The notes below the pieces were generated by a model. The model had not been told where the DNA came from. It searched no databases and saw only the letters and a list, made by a program, of their open reading frames with translations. A program made the position numbers and the translations under genes. Shown here in pieces: positions 34,091 through 43,827 of a stretch of 64,000 bases of DNA; within the stretch, counting starts at the first letter, position 1, and every line of letters starts with the position of its first letter. The stretch spans positions 1,426,001-1,490,000 of the forward strand of contig NZ_WTYR01000001.1 in the NCBI RefSeq assembly GCF_009827575.1, read 5' to 3'. The DNA is from Alteriqipengyuania halimionae (GTDB lineage Bacteria > Pseudomonadota > Alphaproteobacteria > Sphingomonadales > Sphingomonadaceae).

Positions 34091-34196
34091 GGCTTGCGTT
34101 CTAGCGCTTCGGCGCGGCGGAACAAGTTTCCCTGCCAACCGCTTCTTCCCTGACCGAAACAGCGGCAGGTCGTCGCGTCAGAACGGGAGCAATGGA

Positions 34197-34568
34197 ATGG
34201 GAATTTTCAGTAGCATCAAGGATGCGATCTTCGGCGGACCGGCCAAGGCCGATGAACCTGCAAAGAAAGAAGGCGGCGCCTGGACCAATGCCCCCGTGGT
34301 CGAGCGCAAGTCGGTCGACGAAGTCGATGTCGAGGCGCAGCTCGCCGCGATGGATGGCGCCGACAGGCTCAACTGGCGCAGCTCGATCGTCGACCTGATG
34401 AAACTGGTCGGCATCGATTCAAGCTACGAAAACCGCAAGGAACTCGCGACCGAGCTTGGCCGTGACGATTATTCGGGCACGGCCGAAGACAATATCTGGC
34501 TCCACAAACGCACGATGCGCGAACTGGCGGCCAATGGCGGCAAGGTGCCCGCCGAGATGCTCGACTGA
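34197..34568 (+). CDS. DUF3597 family protein
   Basis: This 123-residue soluble protein opens MGIFSSIKDAIFG, has an Ala/Lys/Pro-rich linker (about 16-38), then the conserved helical block VDVEAQLAAMDGADRLNWRSSIVDLMKLVGIDSSYENRKELATELG. That block resembles the LysM-associated small DUF3597 domain found in many proteobacteria. A GGAG ribosome site precedes the ATG. It is on the same strand as the DUF885 gene with a 78-base gap. No enzymatic motif is visible, and the role of the family is not known to me. Confidence 0.82.
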   Translation: MGIFSSIKDAIFGGPAKADEPAKKEGGAWTNAPVVERKSVDEVDVEAQLAAMDGADRLNWRSSIVDLMKLVGIDSSYENRKELATELGRDDYSGTAEDNIWLHKRTMRELAANGGKVPAEMLD

Positions 34569-34646
34569 GCGCAAACCTCATCGAAAACACTTGCCGGCGG
34601 CGGCGGTGCGATTGACGCGCCGCCGCCGCCGTTCCATCACCGGGGC

Positions 34647-36482
34647 ATGGACATCAGCAACATGAACCGCCGCCAGGCGCTCGGTGCGCTCGGCGCCGGC
34701 ACGGCCCTTGCCACCCTTCCCGGCTGCGCCCGGACGCTCGCCGGAGCGCAAGCGACCGGAGCCGATGCGCTGCTGGAAAGCGTCGCCTGGAACCTGCTCG
34801 AACACGAGCCCGAGCGTGCGACCTCGCTGGGCGTGGATACCGGTGCGCACGCCTATCTGCGCGGTCGGTTGGAAGAACAGTCGCCTGCCGGGCAGGATGC
34901 GCTCGCCGCCACATTGCGGCGCGATCTGGCCCGCGTGCGCGCCTTCCCCAAATCGGGGCTCGACGGAGAGACGCTCACCAACCTCGAAGTCGTCGAAAGC
35001 GCCTACGATGTCGCGCTGGAAGGCTTCGCGCTGCCCTATGGCGACGTGCCGATCGGCACCTGGCGGACCGCCCCCTATGTGGTGATCCAGAATGTCGGCA
35101 CCTATCTCGACATGCCGCGCTTCATGGATGCCAATGTCAAGGTCGAGAATGCGCAGGACGCCGATGCCTTTGTCGCCCGGCTCGAACAGATGCCTGCGGT
35201 GCTCGATGGCGAGCTGGCACGGATGCGCGAAGCGCGCGGCATGGGCGTTACCCCGCCCGCCTTCCTGCTCGACAAGGCGATCGGCCAGATGGAACAGACC
35301 ATCGCCAGCGCTGGAAAGGGCGAATTGTTTGCGGCCTCGCTGCGCGGCAAGACCAGTGCGGCGGGGCTGCCCGATCAATACGCCGAACGCGCGCTAGCGC
35401 TCGAGAACGGCCGGATTGCCGTAGCGCTCGCTCGCCAGCTGGCCGAGCTGCGCGCCGAGCGTGCCGTGGCTTCGAACGATCCGGGGATTTCATCGCGCCC
35501 GCGCGGTGAGGAATTCTATCGATGGGCGCTGCGCTCGAGCACGACCACGCTTCTCTCCCCCGACGAGATCCACCGCCAGGGCCTCGAAGAGCTCGAAGCG
35601 CTTCACGGTCGGATGGAGCCGATCCTGCAAGAGATCGGCTACACCAGCGGCACGGTGGGCGAGCGGATGCAGCAATTGGGCGCCGATCCGCGCTACAAAT
35701 TTGCCGAGGGCGACAAGGGCCGCGCCGAAATCATGGCCTTCATCGAAGGCCGGATCGACTGGATCAAGGCGCAGATGCCGCGCGCCTTCCACACGCTGGT
35801 CGATCCCAATCTCGAAGTGCGCCGCATCCCGCCTGCCGAGGAAGTGGGCGCGCCCGGCGCCTATGGCGGTGCGGGGAGCAAGGATGGCAGCATCCCGGGC
35901 CGCTTCTGGATCAATCTGCGCACCACCGATCTGCACCGCAAATACGACCTTGCAGACCTCACCTTCCATGAAAGCATTCCGGGCCATGTGTGGGAGGGCG
36001 AATATTCGAACCGCCTGCCGCTGATCCGCTCGATCCTGGCCTTCAATCCGTTCTCCGAAGGCTGGGCGCTGTATGGCGAACAGCTCGCCGACGAATTGGG
36101 CGCGTATGACGATTTCAAGGTCGGTCGGCTCGGCTACCTCCAGTCGCTCGCTTTCCGCGCATGCCGCATGGTGGTCGACACCGGACTCCACTCCAAGGGC
36201 TGGAGCCGCGATCAGGCGGTCCGCTTCTTCGTCGAACGCAACGGATCGAAGCGCGAGGAGGTCGAAAGCGAAGTCGATCGCTATTGCAGCTGGCCCGGCC
36301 AGGCCACCGGATACAAGCTGGGTCACAGCCGCATCGTCGGTCTGCGCGAGCGGGCCAGAAACGAACTTGGGTCGGCCTACGACTTCAAGGGCTTCAACGA
36401 TGCGGTCGTGCTTGGCGGCAATGCCCCGATGGATGTGCTGGAAAAGAACATCGAGCGCTACATCGCCCGCACGCGCGACTGA
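34647..36482 (+). CDS. DUF885 family metallopeptidase-like lipoprotein, probably Tat-exported
   Basis: This 611-residue protein carries a twin-arginine type signal (NRRQALGALGAGTALATLPGC) whose end looks like a lipobox (LPGC, Cys27). The large alpha-helical DUF885 domain has the FHESIPGH motif (HExxxGH, about residue 444), the downstream FNPFSEGWALYGEQLADELG block that supplies further ligands, and a terminal KGFNDAVVLGGNAPMDVLEKNI segment. DUF885 proteins are zinc-dependent peptidases or carboxypeptidase-like enzymes; the substrate here is unknown. Export of a folded, metal-loaded enzyme fits Tat use. It converges with the glutaminyl cyclase gene. Confidence 0.89.
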   Translation: MDISNMNRRQALGALGAGTALATLPGCARTLAGAQATGADALLESVAWNLLEHEPERATSLGVDTGAHAYLRGRLEEQSPAGQDALAATLRRDLARVRAFPKSGLDGETLTNLEVVESAYDVALEGFALPYGDVPIGTWRTAPYVVIQNVGTYLDMPRFMDANVKVENAQDADAFVARLEQMPAVLDGELARMREARGMGVTPPAFLLDKAIGQMEQTIASAGKGELFAASLRGKTSAAGLPDQYAERALALENGRIAVALARQLAELRAERAVASNDPGISSRPRGEEFYRWALRSSTTTLLSPDEIHRQGLEELEALHGRMEPILQEIGYTSGTVGERMQQLGADPRYKFAEGDKGRAEIMAFIEGRIDWIKAQMPRAFHTLVDPNLEVRRIPPAEEVGAPGAYGGAGSKDGSIPGRFWINLRTTDLHRKYDLADLTFHESIPGHVWEGEYSNRLPLIRSILAFNPFSEGWALYGEQLADELGAYDDFKVGRLGYLQSLAFRACRMVVDTGLHSKGWSRDQAVRFFVERNGSKREEVESEVDRYCSWPGQATGYKLGHSRIVGLRERARNELGSAYDFKGFNDAVVLGGNAPMDVLEKNIERYIARTRD

Positions 36483-36506
36483 TTTCGTGATTGGTGAGAC
36501 CTGAGC

Positions 36507-37328
36507 TCAGTGCGCCTGTGCGTCGGTTTCCACCAGTCTGATCTCGAACAGGCTCGGCCAGAGCTTGCCGGTCACGAACAGGCGACGCTTCTCCGCATCC
36601 CAGGCGATTCCGTTGAGCACCGCTTCGCGATCGCTGACCGAGACCGCATCGACGATCGCGCTCAGATCGATGAGCTTGCGCACCGTCCCGTCGGCCGGAT
36701 CGATCACGATGATGTAGGGCGATTTCCAGAGATTGGCGTAGATCAGGCCGTCGATCATCTCCAGCTCGTTGAGCTGGCGCATCGGGCGGCCGCCGAGCGT
36801 GACGGGAATGGTTCGGCGAACCTCGAACGTGTCGGGATCGAGCACCCGCAGCGTGTCGCTGCCATCAGAGTGGATCAGCCCTTCATCGCTGGTGGTCAGT
36901 CCCCAGCCTTCGAGGGGATAGTTCTCGACCGATCCGATGGGCTCGAGCGTGGCTGCGTCCCACCGATGGAGAACCCCGTCGCGCCAGGTCAGGCTGACGA
37001 AGTCCTCTCCCCATAGCGCAATCCCCTCCCCGAACTGCTCGTCCGGCAGTCGGCTTTCGGCGAGCACCTCTCCTGTTTCCAGATCGACGCGGCGCACGAC
37101 CGAGCTGCCTCGGCGCCCGGTGCTCTCGATCAGCGCCCCGTCATGCCACAGCAGTCCCTGGGTGAAGGCACCATCGTCATGCGGGTGCGCGGCGACCACC
37201 TCCGCGCGGTAGACCGGCGCACCGCTATCGGTCGCTTCGGCGCGATCGCCTTGCGTTGCGGATTCCTGTGCCTCCAATGGAGCGCCGAGAAGCGCCAGCA
37301 CGGCAATCAGAAAATGATAAGGTTTCAT
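36507..37328 (-). CDS. Glutaminyl-peptide cyclotransferase (beta-propeller type)
   Basis: This 273-residue exported protein has a signal peptide (MKPYHFLIAVLALLGAPLEAQ) and the five-bladed propeller of plant/bacterial glutamine cyclotransferases. Motifs are HDDGAFTQGLLWHDG, ESTGRRGSSVVRRVDLETGEVL, FGEGIALWGED, RQLNELEMIDGLIYANLW and VLNGIAWD. The enzyme turns N-terminal Gln into pyroglutamate on exported peptides. An in-frame GTG three codons upstream is possible; the ATG at 37328 gives a compact signal peptide. It lies next to two other exported peptide-acting enzymes. Confidence 0.92.
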   Translation of the reverse strand: MKPYHFLIAVLALLGAPLEAQESATQGDRAEATDSGAPVYRAEVVAAHPHDDGAFTQGLLWHDGALIESTGRRGSSVVRRVDLETGEVLAESRLPDEQFGEGIALWGEDFVSLTWRDGVLHRWDAATLEPIGSVENYPLEGWGLTTSDEGLIHSDGSDTLRVLDPDTFEVRRTIPVTLGGRPMRQLNELEMIDGLIYANLWKSPYIIVIDPADGTVRKLIDLSAIVDAVSVSDREAVLNGIAWDAEKRRLFVTGKLWPSLFEIRLVETDAQAH

Positions 37329-37483
37329 GGCGCTCACTTGGCAGACGTCGAATGACGGGGCGATGAAGCTACGCTCCGTATCCGATCGATCTGTTAGCCA
37401 AAGCTTGGCAGCACGCTAACGGAACAGCTTCCGCACGATCGGAATCTTGATAGAGTAAGGGCGGATCGAACTGGGGGACGTTC

Positions 37484-39004
37484 ATGAAATTCTGGGCCTT
37501 TCTTTTAGGCTTGCTTGCAATCGCCACGCCAGCCGAAGCGCGCTGGTACGAGGCATCCACCGATCATTTCGTTATCTATGCGGACGATAGCGAGAAAGAC
37601 ATTCGTGAATACGCAGAAAATCTCGAGCGTTATCAAGCTGCGCTTGCAGGACTGACCGGATTCAATGTCGGAAAGCCCAGTCCATCCAACCGGGTCACCA
37701 TCTTCGTGGTCGGGAGCCAGCGCGATATTCGCAAGCTTCATGGCGGAGAGAATCGCTATGTCGCCGGGTTCTACATCCCTCGAGCCGGGGGTTCGCGGGC
37801 CTTCGTCCAGGATATCAGGATGCGAAGCGGTTATCCCGATTTCTCGACGGTCGTGTTGCTGCACGAATACGCCCATCATTTTCTGATGTCCGCGCAATCC
37901 TACGCCATGCCGCGCTGGGTCAACGAGGGAGCAGCGGAGTTCTTTGCGTCGGCGTCGTTCAACAGGGACGGCAGCCTCGGCATAGGGCGCCCCGCTCTCC
38001 ATCGCGCCGCAGAACTGGCATACGAGCGCGATGTGCCCGTCGAGCAGCTGCTCGATCAGGAGCTTTACGACTCGAAGAAACGCAATGGCTATGACGCGTT
38101 CTATGGCCGAAGCTGGGCGCTCTACCACTATCTGTTCTTCTCCGATGAGCGAGCGGGACAGTTTCGCGATTATATTAATCGCGTAGTTGGGGGAGAAACC
38201 TCGATCGATGCCGGTCGCGCGGCGTTTGGAGACCTCAGGAAGCTCGACCGCGAAGTGGACCGCTATTTGCGCCAACGATCGATGACGAGCCTGAAACTCG
38301 ACGGGGAGACGATAGCGATCGGCGCGGTGAAAATGCGCGAACTGCCCGAGGGCGAAGCCGAGGCAATGCCGCTCCGCATCCGTTCGCAACGCGGTGTCGA
38401 TCGGGACGTTGTCGGCGAGGTCGTGGTCGAGGCCCGCGCCCTGGCCCAGAGATTTCCGGACGATGCCGGTGTTTTAACTGTACTCGCAGAAGCGGAATTC
38501 GATGCCGGAAACGACGCTGCGGCAATATCTGCCGCCGATGCCGCCATCGCAATCGATCCCATGCGTCGCAATGCCTATGTCCAGAAGGGCTTTGCCATGT
38601 TCCGCATGGCAGGCGCTTCGGACAATCCGGACGCGGATTACAATGCGGCGATGGCGCCGTTTTCAGCGCTCAACCGGATCGAAAACGACCACCCCCTGCC
38701 GCTGGTCTATTATTATCGCTCGGTACGCTTGCGCGGCAAACCGATGAGCGACGTTGCGCGCCGGGCTATCGAGCGCGCGCTCGAACTCGCTCCTTTCGAC
38801 CGCTCACTCGCGCTCGAGACCGCGACAATGCAGATGGAAGAAGGCAAGATCGCGCTTGCAAAAAGGACGCTCGATCCCGTCGTCAACGATCCGCACGGCG
38901 GTCCACTTTCTTCGGTAGCCGCGACTCTGGCGAGCCTTCTGGAGAAAATACCGGAAGGCACCTCGATAAAGGCGCCATCCATGCCGGAACCGGACGACGA
39001 CTAA
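37484..39004 (+). CDS. Exported HExxH metallopeptidase-like protein with TPR-like tail
   Basis: This 506-residue protein has a signal peptide ending PAEAR, then a peptidase-like domain (about 20-260) that resembles DUF1570/collagenase-type gluzincins. The zinc motif is VLLHEYAHHFLM (HExxHH, about residue 128) and the third ligand is probably Glu in RWVNEGAAEFFASAS. The segment HFVIYADDSEKDIREYAENLERYQ before it is typical of these proteins. The C-terminal half (about 300-490) is helical with TPR-like repeats (DDAGVLTVLAEAEFDAGNDAAAISAADAAIAIDP). A GGGGGA ribosome site precedes the ATG. The target is unknown; the TPR part may bind it. Confidence 0.85.
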   Translation: MKFWAFLLGLLAIATPAEARWYEASTDHFVIYADDSEKDIREYAENLERYQAALAGLTGFNVGKPSPSNRVTIFVVGSQRDIRKLHGGENRYVAGFYIPRAGGSRAFVQDIRMRSGYPDFSTVVLLHEYAHHFLMSAQSYAMPRWVNEGAAEFFASASFNRDGSLGIGRPALHRAAELAYERDVPVEQLLDQELYDSKKRNGYDAFYGRSWALYHYLFFSDERAGQFRDYINRVVGGETSIDAGRAAFGDLRKLDREVDRYLRQRSMTSLKLDGETIAIGAVKMRELPEGEAEAMPLRIRSQRGVDRDVVGEVVVEARALAQRFPDDAGVLTVLAEAEFDAGNDAAAISAADAAIAIDPMRRNAYVQKGFAMFRMAGASDNPDADYNAAMAPFSALNRIENDHPLPLVYYYRSVRLRGKPMSDVARRAIERALELAPFDRSLALETATMQMEEGKIALAKRTLDPVVNDPHGGPLSSVAATLASLLEKIPEGTSIKAPSMPEPDDD

Positions 39005-39047
39005 GCGGGTCATCGGCGGTCGATGGCCGCCACCAGTGATGCTGGGT

Positions 39048-39530
39048 TCAGCGGCCGCTCAAGCCGCCGACGATCGAGCCCAGGATACCGCCAAGTGCGC
39101 CACCACCCGAAGCTTGGCCGCCCGGACCGCCAGCCTGCTTCGCCATGTAGCCGGCGACCGCCATGGCAAGGATCGGCAGCATCTTCTTGAGCAGGGCTTC
39201 GTCGATCCCGGTGATCGCCGACACTTCGCTCGCGACGCCGCGACTGGTGTCTTTCCCGCCAAAGATCGTTCCAAGGATATCGTTGCCTTTGTTGGTCTCG
39301 GTCGGCCCGCCGCCGAGCACGCTTTCGAGCAATCCGCCACCGCCCAGGCCGCCGATCACGCCAGCAAGGCCACCGAGCCCCGAAGAGCCTGCCGAGGTCC
39401 GGCCCATCCCGGCAACGATAGCGGGCAGCAGTGCGCCCGCGCCGGTGCGCGCGGTCTGTTCGTCGATATTGAGTTCGCGCGCCATACTATCGATCGCACC
39501 GCTCTGCTGAAGCATCTGGGCCAGGCTCAT
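39048..39530 (-). CDS. DUF937 family protein
   Basis: This 160-residue protein has the DUF937 pattern: SLAQMLQQSGAIDSMARELNIDEQTARTGAGALLPAIVAGM, a Gly/Ser-rich region (about 45-80), and the helical block SEVSAITGIDEALLKKMLPILAMAVAGYMAKQ. It ends in a Gly-rich tail (GGPGGQASGGGALGGILGSIVGGLSGR). Low-complexity glycine stretches are usual for the family, related to the YidB group. No function is established. It is convergent with the metallopeptidase gene and lies downstream of the pckA terminator on the same strand. Confidence 0.87.
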   Translation of the reverse strand: MSLAQMLQQSGAIDSMARELNIDEQTARTGAGALLPAIVAGMGRTSAGSSGLGGLAGVIGGLGGGGLLESVLGGGPTETNKGNDILGTIFGGKDTSRGVASEVSAITGIDEALLKKMLPILAMAVAGYMAKQAGGPGGQASGGGALGGILGSIVGGLSGR

Positions 39531-39591
39531 CGGGTCATCCTCTCATTGTGTGTGAACACCTTGCTAACGGAGCGGAGAGCGGAAGGTTCAT

Positions 39592-39628
39592 TAAAAAGGG
39601 CCCCGCTGCGTTTCCCGCAACGAGGCCC
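39592..39628 (-). terminator. Rho-independent terminator of pckA
   Basis: On the minus strand GGGCCTCGTTGCG pairs over 13 positions with CGCAGCGGGGCCC (two G-U wobbles) around GGAAA, then TTTTTAA. It is 25 bases after the pckA stop. Confidence 0.93.
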
Positions 39629-39652
39629 TCCTCTCCACAACTTGTATGACGC

Positions 39653-41242
39653 TCAGGCGGCAGCGGGTGCCGCGTCGCGCACGCCCTGGTCGACATGGTC
39701 GGCAAAGGGCTGGAAATTGTCGACGAAGAGCTGGACCAGCTTGCGCGCGGTCGCATCGTACTCCTCGGCATCGCCCCAGGTCGAACGCGGATCGAGGATC
39801 ACGCTGTCGACGCCGGGTACGGCGACCGGTACTTCGAAGCCGAAATTCTCGTCCTTGCGGAACTCCGCGTCGTTGAGCGACCCGTCGAGCGCGGCGTTGA
39901 GCAGCGCGCGGGTCGCCTTGATCGGCATGCGATGGCCGACACCATACTTGCCGCCGGTCCAGCCGGTGTTGACCAGCCAGCACTGCACACCGCCTTCGGC
40001 GATGCGCTTCTTGAGCAGATTGCCGTAAACGCTGGGGTGGCGCGGCATGAAGGGCGCGCCGAAGCAGGTGGAGAAGGTCGCTTCGGGCTCGGTCACGCCG
40101 ATCTCGGTGCCCGCGACCTTGGCGGTGTAGCCCGACAGGAAGTGGTACATCGCCTGATCGGGCGTCAGCCGCGCGATCGGAGGCAGCACGCCGAAGGCAT
40201 CGGCGGTCAGCATGATCACATTCGAAGGCGGCGGCCCCATGTTCTCGTCCGACGTGTTCGGGATCGAAGACAGCGGATAGGCGCCGCGCGTGTTCTCGGC
40301 GAGCGTGGCATCGTCGAGATCGATCGCGCCATTTTCGTCCATCACCACGTTTTCGAGGACGGTGTCCTCCATCTTGGTGGTGGCGTAGATCTCGGGCTCG
40401 GCCTCGGGGTTGAGACGGATCATCTTGGCGTAGCAGCCGCCTTCGAAGTTGAAGACAGCCGTGTCCGACCAGCCATGCTCGTCGTCACCGATCAGCGTGC
40501 GGCTGGCATCGGCGGACAGCGTGGTCTTGCCGGTGCCCGACAAGCCGAAGAACACCGCGCTCTTGCCGTCGGGGCCGATATTGGCCGAACAGTGCATCGG
40601 CATCACGCCCTTGGGCGGCAGCAGGTAGTTGAGAACGCCGAACACGCTCTTCTTCATCTCGCCGGCATACTTCGTGCCGCCGATCAGGATCAGCTTTTCC
40701 TTCAGATTGACGGCGATCACCGTCTCGCTGCGGCAGCCGTGGCGTTCCGGGTCGGCGCGGAAGGTCGGCAGGTCGATGATCGTGTATTCGGGCGCGAAGC
40801 CTTCGAGCTCGTCCGCTGTCGGACGCACCAGCAGCGTACGAATGAACTGGTTGTGCCAGGCGAGTTCATTGATGACGCGCACCTTCACGCGATGTTCGGG
40901 CTGCGAACCGCCGAACAGATCGGCGATGTAGAGCGTATCCTTGTCCTTCACCGCGGCGAGGAAGTCCTCTTTCAGAGCCGCGAAATGCGCGGGCGTCATC
41001 GAGGCATTATTGTCCCACCAGACCGTATCTTCGGTCTCGCTGTCGCGGACGATGAACTTGTCCTTCGCGCTGCGACCGGTGTGCTTGCCGGTTTCCACCA
41101 CCAGCGGGCCGTCCTTGGCACGCTTGCCTTCGCCATTCTCGATCGCGGCGCGGGTGAGCGCGGCGCTGTCCAGATTGGCGTGGATGGTAGCGTCGGTTTC
41201 GATCCCCTGTGCCGACAGGGGGGTGGAAAGAGGCGAACTCAC
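39653..41242 (-). CDS. pckA: Phosphoenolpyruvate carboxykinase (ATP) PckA
   Basis: PckA converts oxaloacetate and ATP to PEP and CO2, the entry to gluconeogenesis. The 529-residue protein has the [16 protein letters not shown] block, the kinase-1a loop [15 protein letters not shown] with ATP-binding Lys and Thr, [11 protein letters not shown] (metal Asp) and the FEGGCYAK segment. I take the GTG at 41242, which has GGGAG 7 bases upstream and gives the normal length; the ATG further up adds a low-complexity leader. It is divergent from chvI, the arrangement seen in Agrobacterium, Sinorhizobium and Brucella, where ChvI/BvrR-type regulators are linked to carbon metabolism. Confidence 0.96.
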   Translation of the reverse strand: MSSPLSTPLSAQGIETDATIHANLDSAALTRAAIENGEGKRAKDGPLVVETGKHTGRSAKDKFIVRDSETEDTVWWDNNASMTPAHFAALKEDFLAAVKDKDTLYIADLFGGSQPEHRVKVRVINELAWHNQFIRTLLVRPTADELEGFAPEYTIIDLPTFRADPERHGCRSETVIAVNLKEKLILIGGTKYAGEMKKSVFGVLNYLLPPKGVMPMHCSANIGPDGKSAVFFGLSGTGKTTLSADASRTLIGDDEHGWSDTAVFNFEGGCYAKMIRLNPEAEPEIYATTKMEDTVLENVVMDENGAIDLDDATLAENTRGAYPLSSIPNTSDENMGPPPSNVIMLTADAFGVLPPIARLTPDQAMYHFLSGYTAKVAGTEIGVTEPEATFSTCFGAPFMPRHPSVYGNLLKKRIAEGGVQCWLVNTGWTGGKYGVGHRMPIKATRALLNAALDGSLNDAEFRKDENFGFEVPVAVPGVDSVILDPRSTWGDAEEYDATARKLVQLFVDNFQPFADHVDQGVRDAAPAAA

Positions 41243-41305
41243 GAAACTTCTCCCGGAACGTCTGGGGCGACCGGCGCGCAGAGGTGCCGAAAGCCGTGTA
41301 CAGCG

Positions 41306-41334
41306 CAGATAGAGAATGGCCGCAATTCCGTCAA
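41306..41334 (-). promoter_or_regulatory. Possible pckA promoter
   Basis: On the minus strand TTGACG (plus positions 41329-41334) and TATCTG (41306-41311) are separated by 17 bases, 64 bases before the pckA GTG. The -35 match is good, the -10 match only 3 of 6. It lies in the 204-base divergent region shared with chvI. Low-confidence call. Confidence 0.35.
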
Positions 41335-41446
41335 TTCGCACTATATGCCAGATAGTTAGAGCAATGAATCAAAGGTTTGCGCGGTTGTGAACGCTCTCAT
41401 TATTGTGCCGCCTCGCCCCCCTCGCTACGGCTGTGGACAGGATATT

Positions 41447-42244
41447 ATGCAGATGGATCGCCACGACTTGGATTCGACCGACACTCCGGAACACGAAGAC
41501 GCCGCCCGGGAGGGTGACGGGCGCAAGGTGATTGCGCTGGTCGACGATGATCGCAATATCCTCACCAGCGTCTCGATCGCCTTGCAGTCGGAAGGGTTCG
41601 CGACGCGGGTGTATTCGGACGGGGCAAGCGCGCTCAAGGCGCTCCGCGACAACCCGCCCGACCTCGCGATCCTCGACATCAAGATGCCGCAGATGGACGG
41701 GCTCGAATTGCTGCGCGAATTGCGCAAGTCTTCCGATCTGCCGGTGATCTTCCTGACGTCGAAGGACGATGAAAGCGACGAAGCGCTCGGCCTGTCGCTG
41801 GGGGCCGACGATTACATCGCCAAGCCGTTCAGCCAGAGACTGCTGATTGCCCGCGCACGCGCCATCCTCCGCCGCGCCGATTTCACCCACGCGGCTCCCG
41901 ACATGAGCCAGCCTGCCCAGCCCGAAAGCGACCCGCCCGAAGGCGTGCTGCGCCGGGGCCGTCTGTGCATGGACCCCGACCGGCACCGGGTCACGTGGGA
42001 AGGGGATGCCGTGTCGCTCACGGTGACCGAGTTCCTGATCCTCGAAGCGCTGGCCACCCGCCCCGGGGTCATCAAGACCCGCAACCAGTTGATGGATGCC
42101 GCCTATAGCGACGACGTGTTCGTCGACGACCGCACGATCGACAGCCATATCAAGCGGATGCGTCGCAAATTCCGCAAGGTCGACGGCGCCTTTGAGGCGA
42201 TCGAGACGCTGTACGGGGCAGGCTATTCCTTTGCCGAAAGCTAA
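41447..42244 (+). CDS. chvI: Response regulator ChvI (OmpR family)
   Basis: This 265-residue regulator has a receiver domain (about 25-140) containing [15 protein letters not shown] (acidic pocket), the phospho-acceptor Asp in [13 protein letters not shown], and Lys in DDYIAKPFS. After a Pro-rich linker comes an OmpR-type winged helix (about 170-260, [27 protein letters not shown] and [17 protein letters not shown]). It pairs with ChvG, overlapping downstream. In related bacteria ChvI controls envelope, acid-stress and carbon genes. The ATG at 41447 has an AGGA site close upstream; a GTG at 41387 and an ATG at 41453 are alternatives. Confidence 0.93.
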   Translation: MQMDRHDLDSTDTPEHEDAAREGDGRKVIALVDDDRNILTSVSIALQSEGFATRVYSDGASALKALRDNPPDLAILDIKMPQMDGLELLRELRKSSDLPVIFLTSKDDESDEALGLSLGADDYIAKPFSQRLLIARARAILRRADFTHAAPDMSQPAQPESDPPEGVLRRGRLCMDPDRHRVTWEGDAVSLTVTEFLILEALATRPGVIKTRNQLMDAAYSDDVFVDDRTIDSHIKRMRRKFRKVDGAFEAIETLYGAGYSFAES

Positions 42245-43814
42245 CGCAACGAAGCGGGAGGACGGATACACGCTGCCGCTGCGGGATTCGCTGTTCTGGA
42301 CGCGCAGCATCCCGCTCACCGCGCGGATCCTGTTCGTCAATATCTTCGCGCTCGCTCTATTCGCGGGTAGCCTGTTCTATCTCGATTCCTATCGAAACCA
42401 GCTGCTGGAAGAACGGTTCGAAACCGCGCGCAGCGAGGCCGCGATCGTTGCCGATGCTCTCGCCGCATTGAGCGAACCCGAACAACGCGAGCGTTTGCTG
42501 GTCGAGATCGCGCGCAAACAGCGCACCCGTATCCGCACCTATGACGAGCGCGGGCGGATCGTCTCCGATTCCTTTGCCCTGGCCGAACCCGGCTACACGC
42601 TCGCCCCCCCCGATAGCGGGAATTTCTTCAAGCGCCTGCCCGGCTATCTCGACCGGGTGACCGACTGGCTGCTCGGCGCGCAGCCGATCCCCGCCTATGT
42701 CGATCCGCCACGCGAAAGCGCGAGCCAGTGGAACGAGATTTCCGCGGCGCTTGCCACCGGGCGCACCGTGGTGTTCCAGCGCTATGCGCCCGATCGCTCA
42801 CCGGTGATCACCGCCGCCGCTCCGATCGGCTTTTCCGGAGAGGCCGTGCTGGTCTCGGCCAATCCGCGCGACATAACCCAGCAAGTGCGCGATGCGCGCG
42901 GCACACTGGCGCTTATCATCATCGTGGCGCTGGCCGCATCGATCCAGCTGGCCCTGTTCCTCGCCCGCACGATCGTCACGCCATTGAAGGACCTCGCGGC
43001 CGCTGCCAGCCGTGTGCGGCTCGGACGCGAGCGCGACGTCGTCGTGCCGCGACTGCCCGAACGTGGCGACGAGATCGGGCAGCTTGCGCGCGCCGTGTCG
43101 GACATGACCGATGCCCTGCGCCAGCGGATCGACGCGGTGGAAAGCTTCGCCGCCGACGTAGCGCACGAACTGAAGAACCCGCTTGCCTCGATGCGCAGCG
43201 CAATGGAATCGCTCGAACGGGTGACCGACCCCGAACTGCGCGGCCAGTTGCTGCAGATTATCGCCGCCGACGTTCGACGCATTGATCGCCTGGTGACCGA
43301 GATATCCGATCTGAGCCGGATCGACGCCGAGATCAGCCGCACCGAATTCACCGATGTCGATTTGAAAGCACTCGCCGACCGGATCGTCGCCGCGCGCCGC
43401 CGGCCCGAAAGCGAAAGCGGCAACTGGCTCGATATCGTCGCCTCCACCCCCGGCCCGTTCGTGGTGCGCGGAGACGAGGGGCAGCTTGAGCGCGTGATCG
43501 AGAACCTGATCGACAACGCGCTATCCTTTTCGACCGGCCACGCCCCGGTATCGGTGTCGATCGGTCGGCAGGGCAAATGGGTGCAGCTTGCGGTCAGCGA
43601 TCGTGGTCCGGGCATTCCCGAGGAGCTCCACGAAAAAGTGTTCGAACGGTTCTATACCCACCGCCCAGAGCAGGACGATTTCGGCCGCCATAGCGGGCTT
43701 GGCCTCGCGATTGCGCGCACCATCGCCACCGCGCATGACGGCACCCTGATGGCCGGGTCGCGGCTTGACGGCGAGGCTGGCGCACGCTTCGTGCTGAAAG
43801 TGCCAGCGCTGTGA
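42231..43814 (+). CDS. chvG: Sensor histidine kinase ChvG
   Basis: This membrane histidine kinase is the partner of ChvI. It has a first transmembrane segment ([24 protein letters not shown]), a periplasmic domain of about 190 residues, a second membrane helix ([20 protein letters not shown]) and HAMP ([19 protein letters not shown]). The HisKA phospho-acceptor His lies in [15 protein letters not shown], and the ATPase domain has [23 protein letters not shown] and [12 protein letters not shown]. No ATG or GTG lies between the chvI end and the first membrane helix. I place the start at TTG 42231, which overlaps chvI by 14 bases; a CTG at 42273 with GGGAGG about 11 bases upstream is the other option. 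The N-terminus is therefore uncertain. Confidence 0.9.
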   Translation: MPKANATKREDGYTLPLRDSLFWTRSIPLTARILFVNIFALALFAGSLFYLDSYRNQLLEERFETARSEAAIVADALAALSEPEQRERLLVEIARKQRTRIRTYDERGRIVSDSFALAEPGYTLAPPDSGNFFKRLPGYLDRVTDWLLGAQPIPAYVDPPRESASQWNEISAALATGRTVVFQRYAPDRSPVITAAAPIGFSGEAVLVSANPRDITQQVRDARGTLALIIIVALAASIQLALFLARTIVTPLKDLAAAASRVRLGRERDVVVPRLPERGDEIGQLARAVSDMTDALRQRIDAVESFAADVAHELKNPLASMRSAMESLERVTDPELRGQLLQIIAADVRRIDRLVTEISDLSRIDAEISRTEFTDVDLKALADRIVAARRRPESESGNWLDIVASTPGPFVVRGDEGQLERVIENLIDNALSFSTGHAPVSVSIGRQGKWVQLAVSDRGPGIPEELHEKVFERFYTHRPEQDDFGRHSGLGLAIARTIATAHDGTLMAGSRLDGEAGARFVLKVPAL

Positions 43815-43827
43815 AGAGGATTACCCG

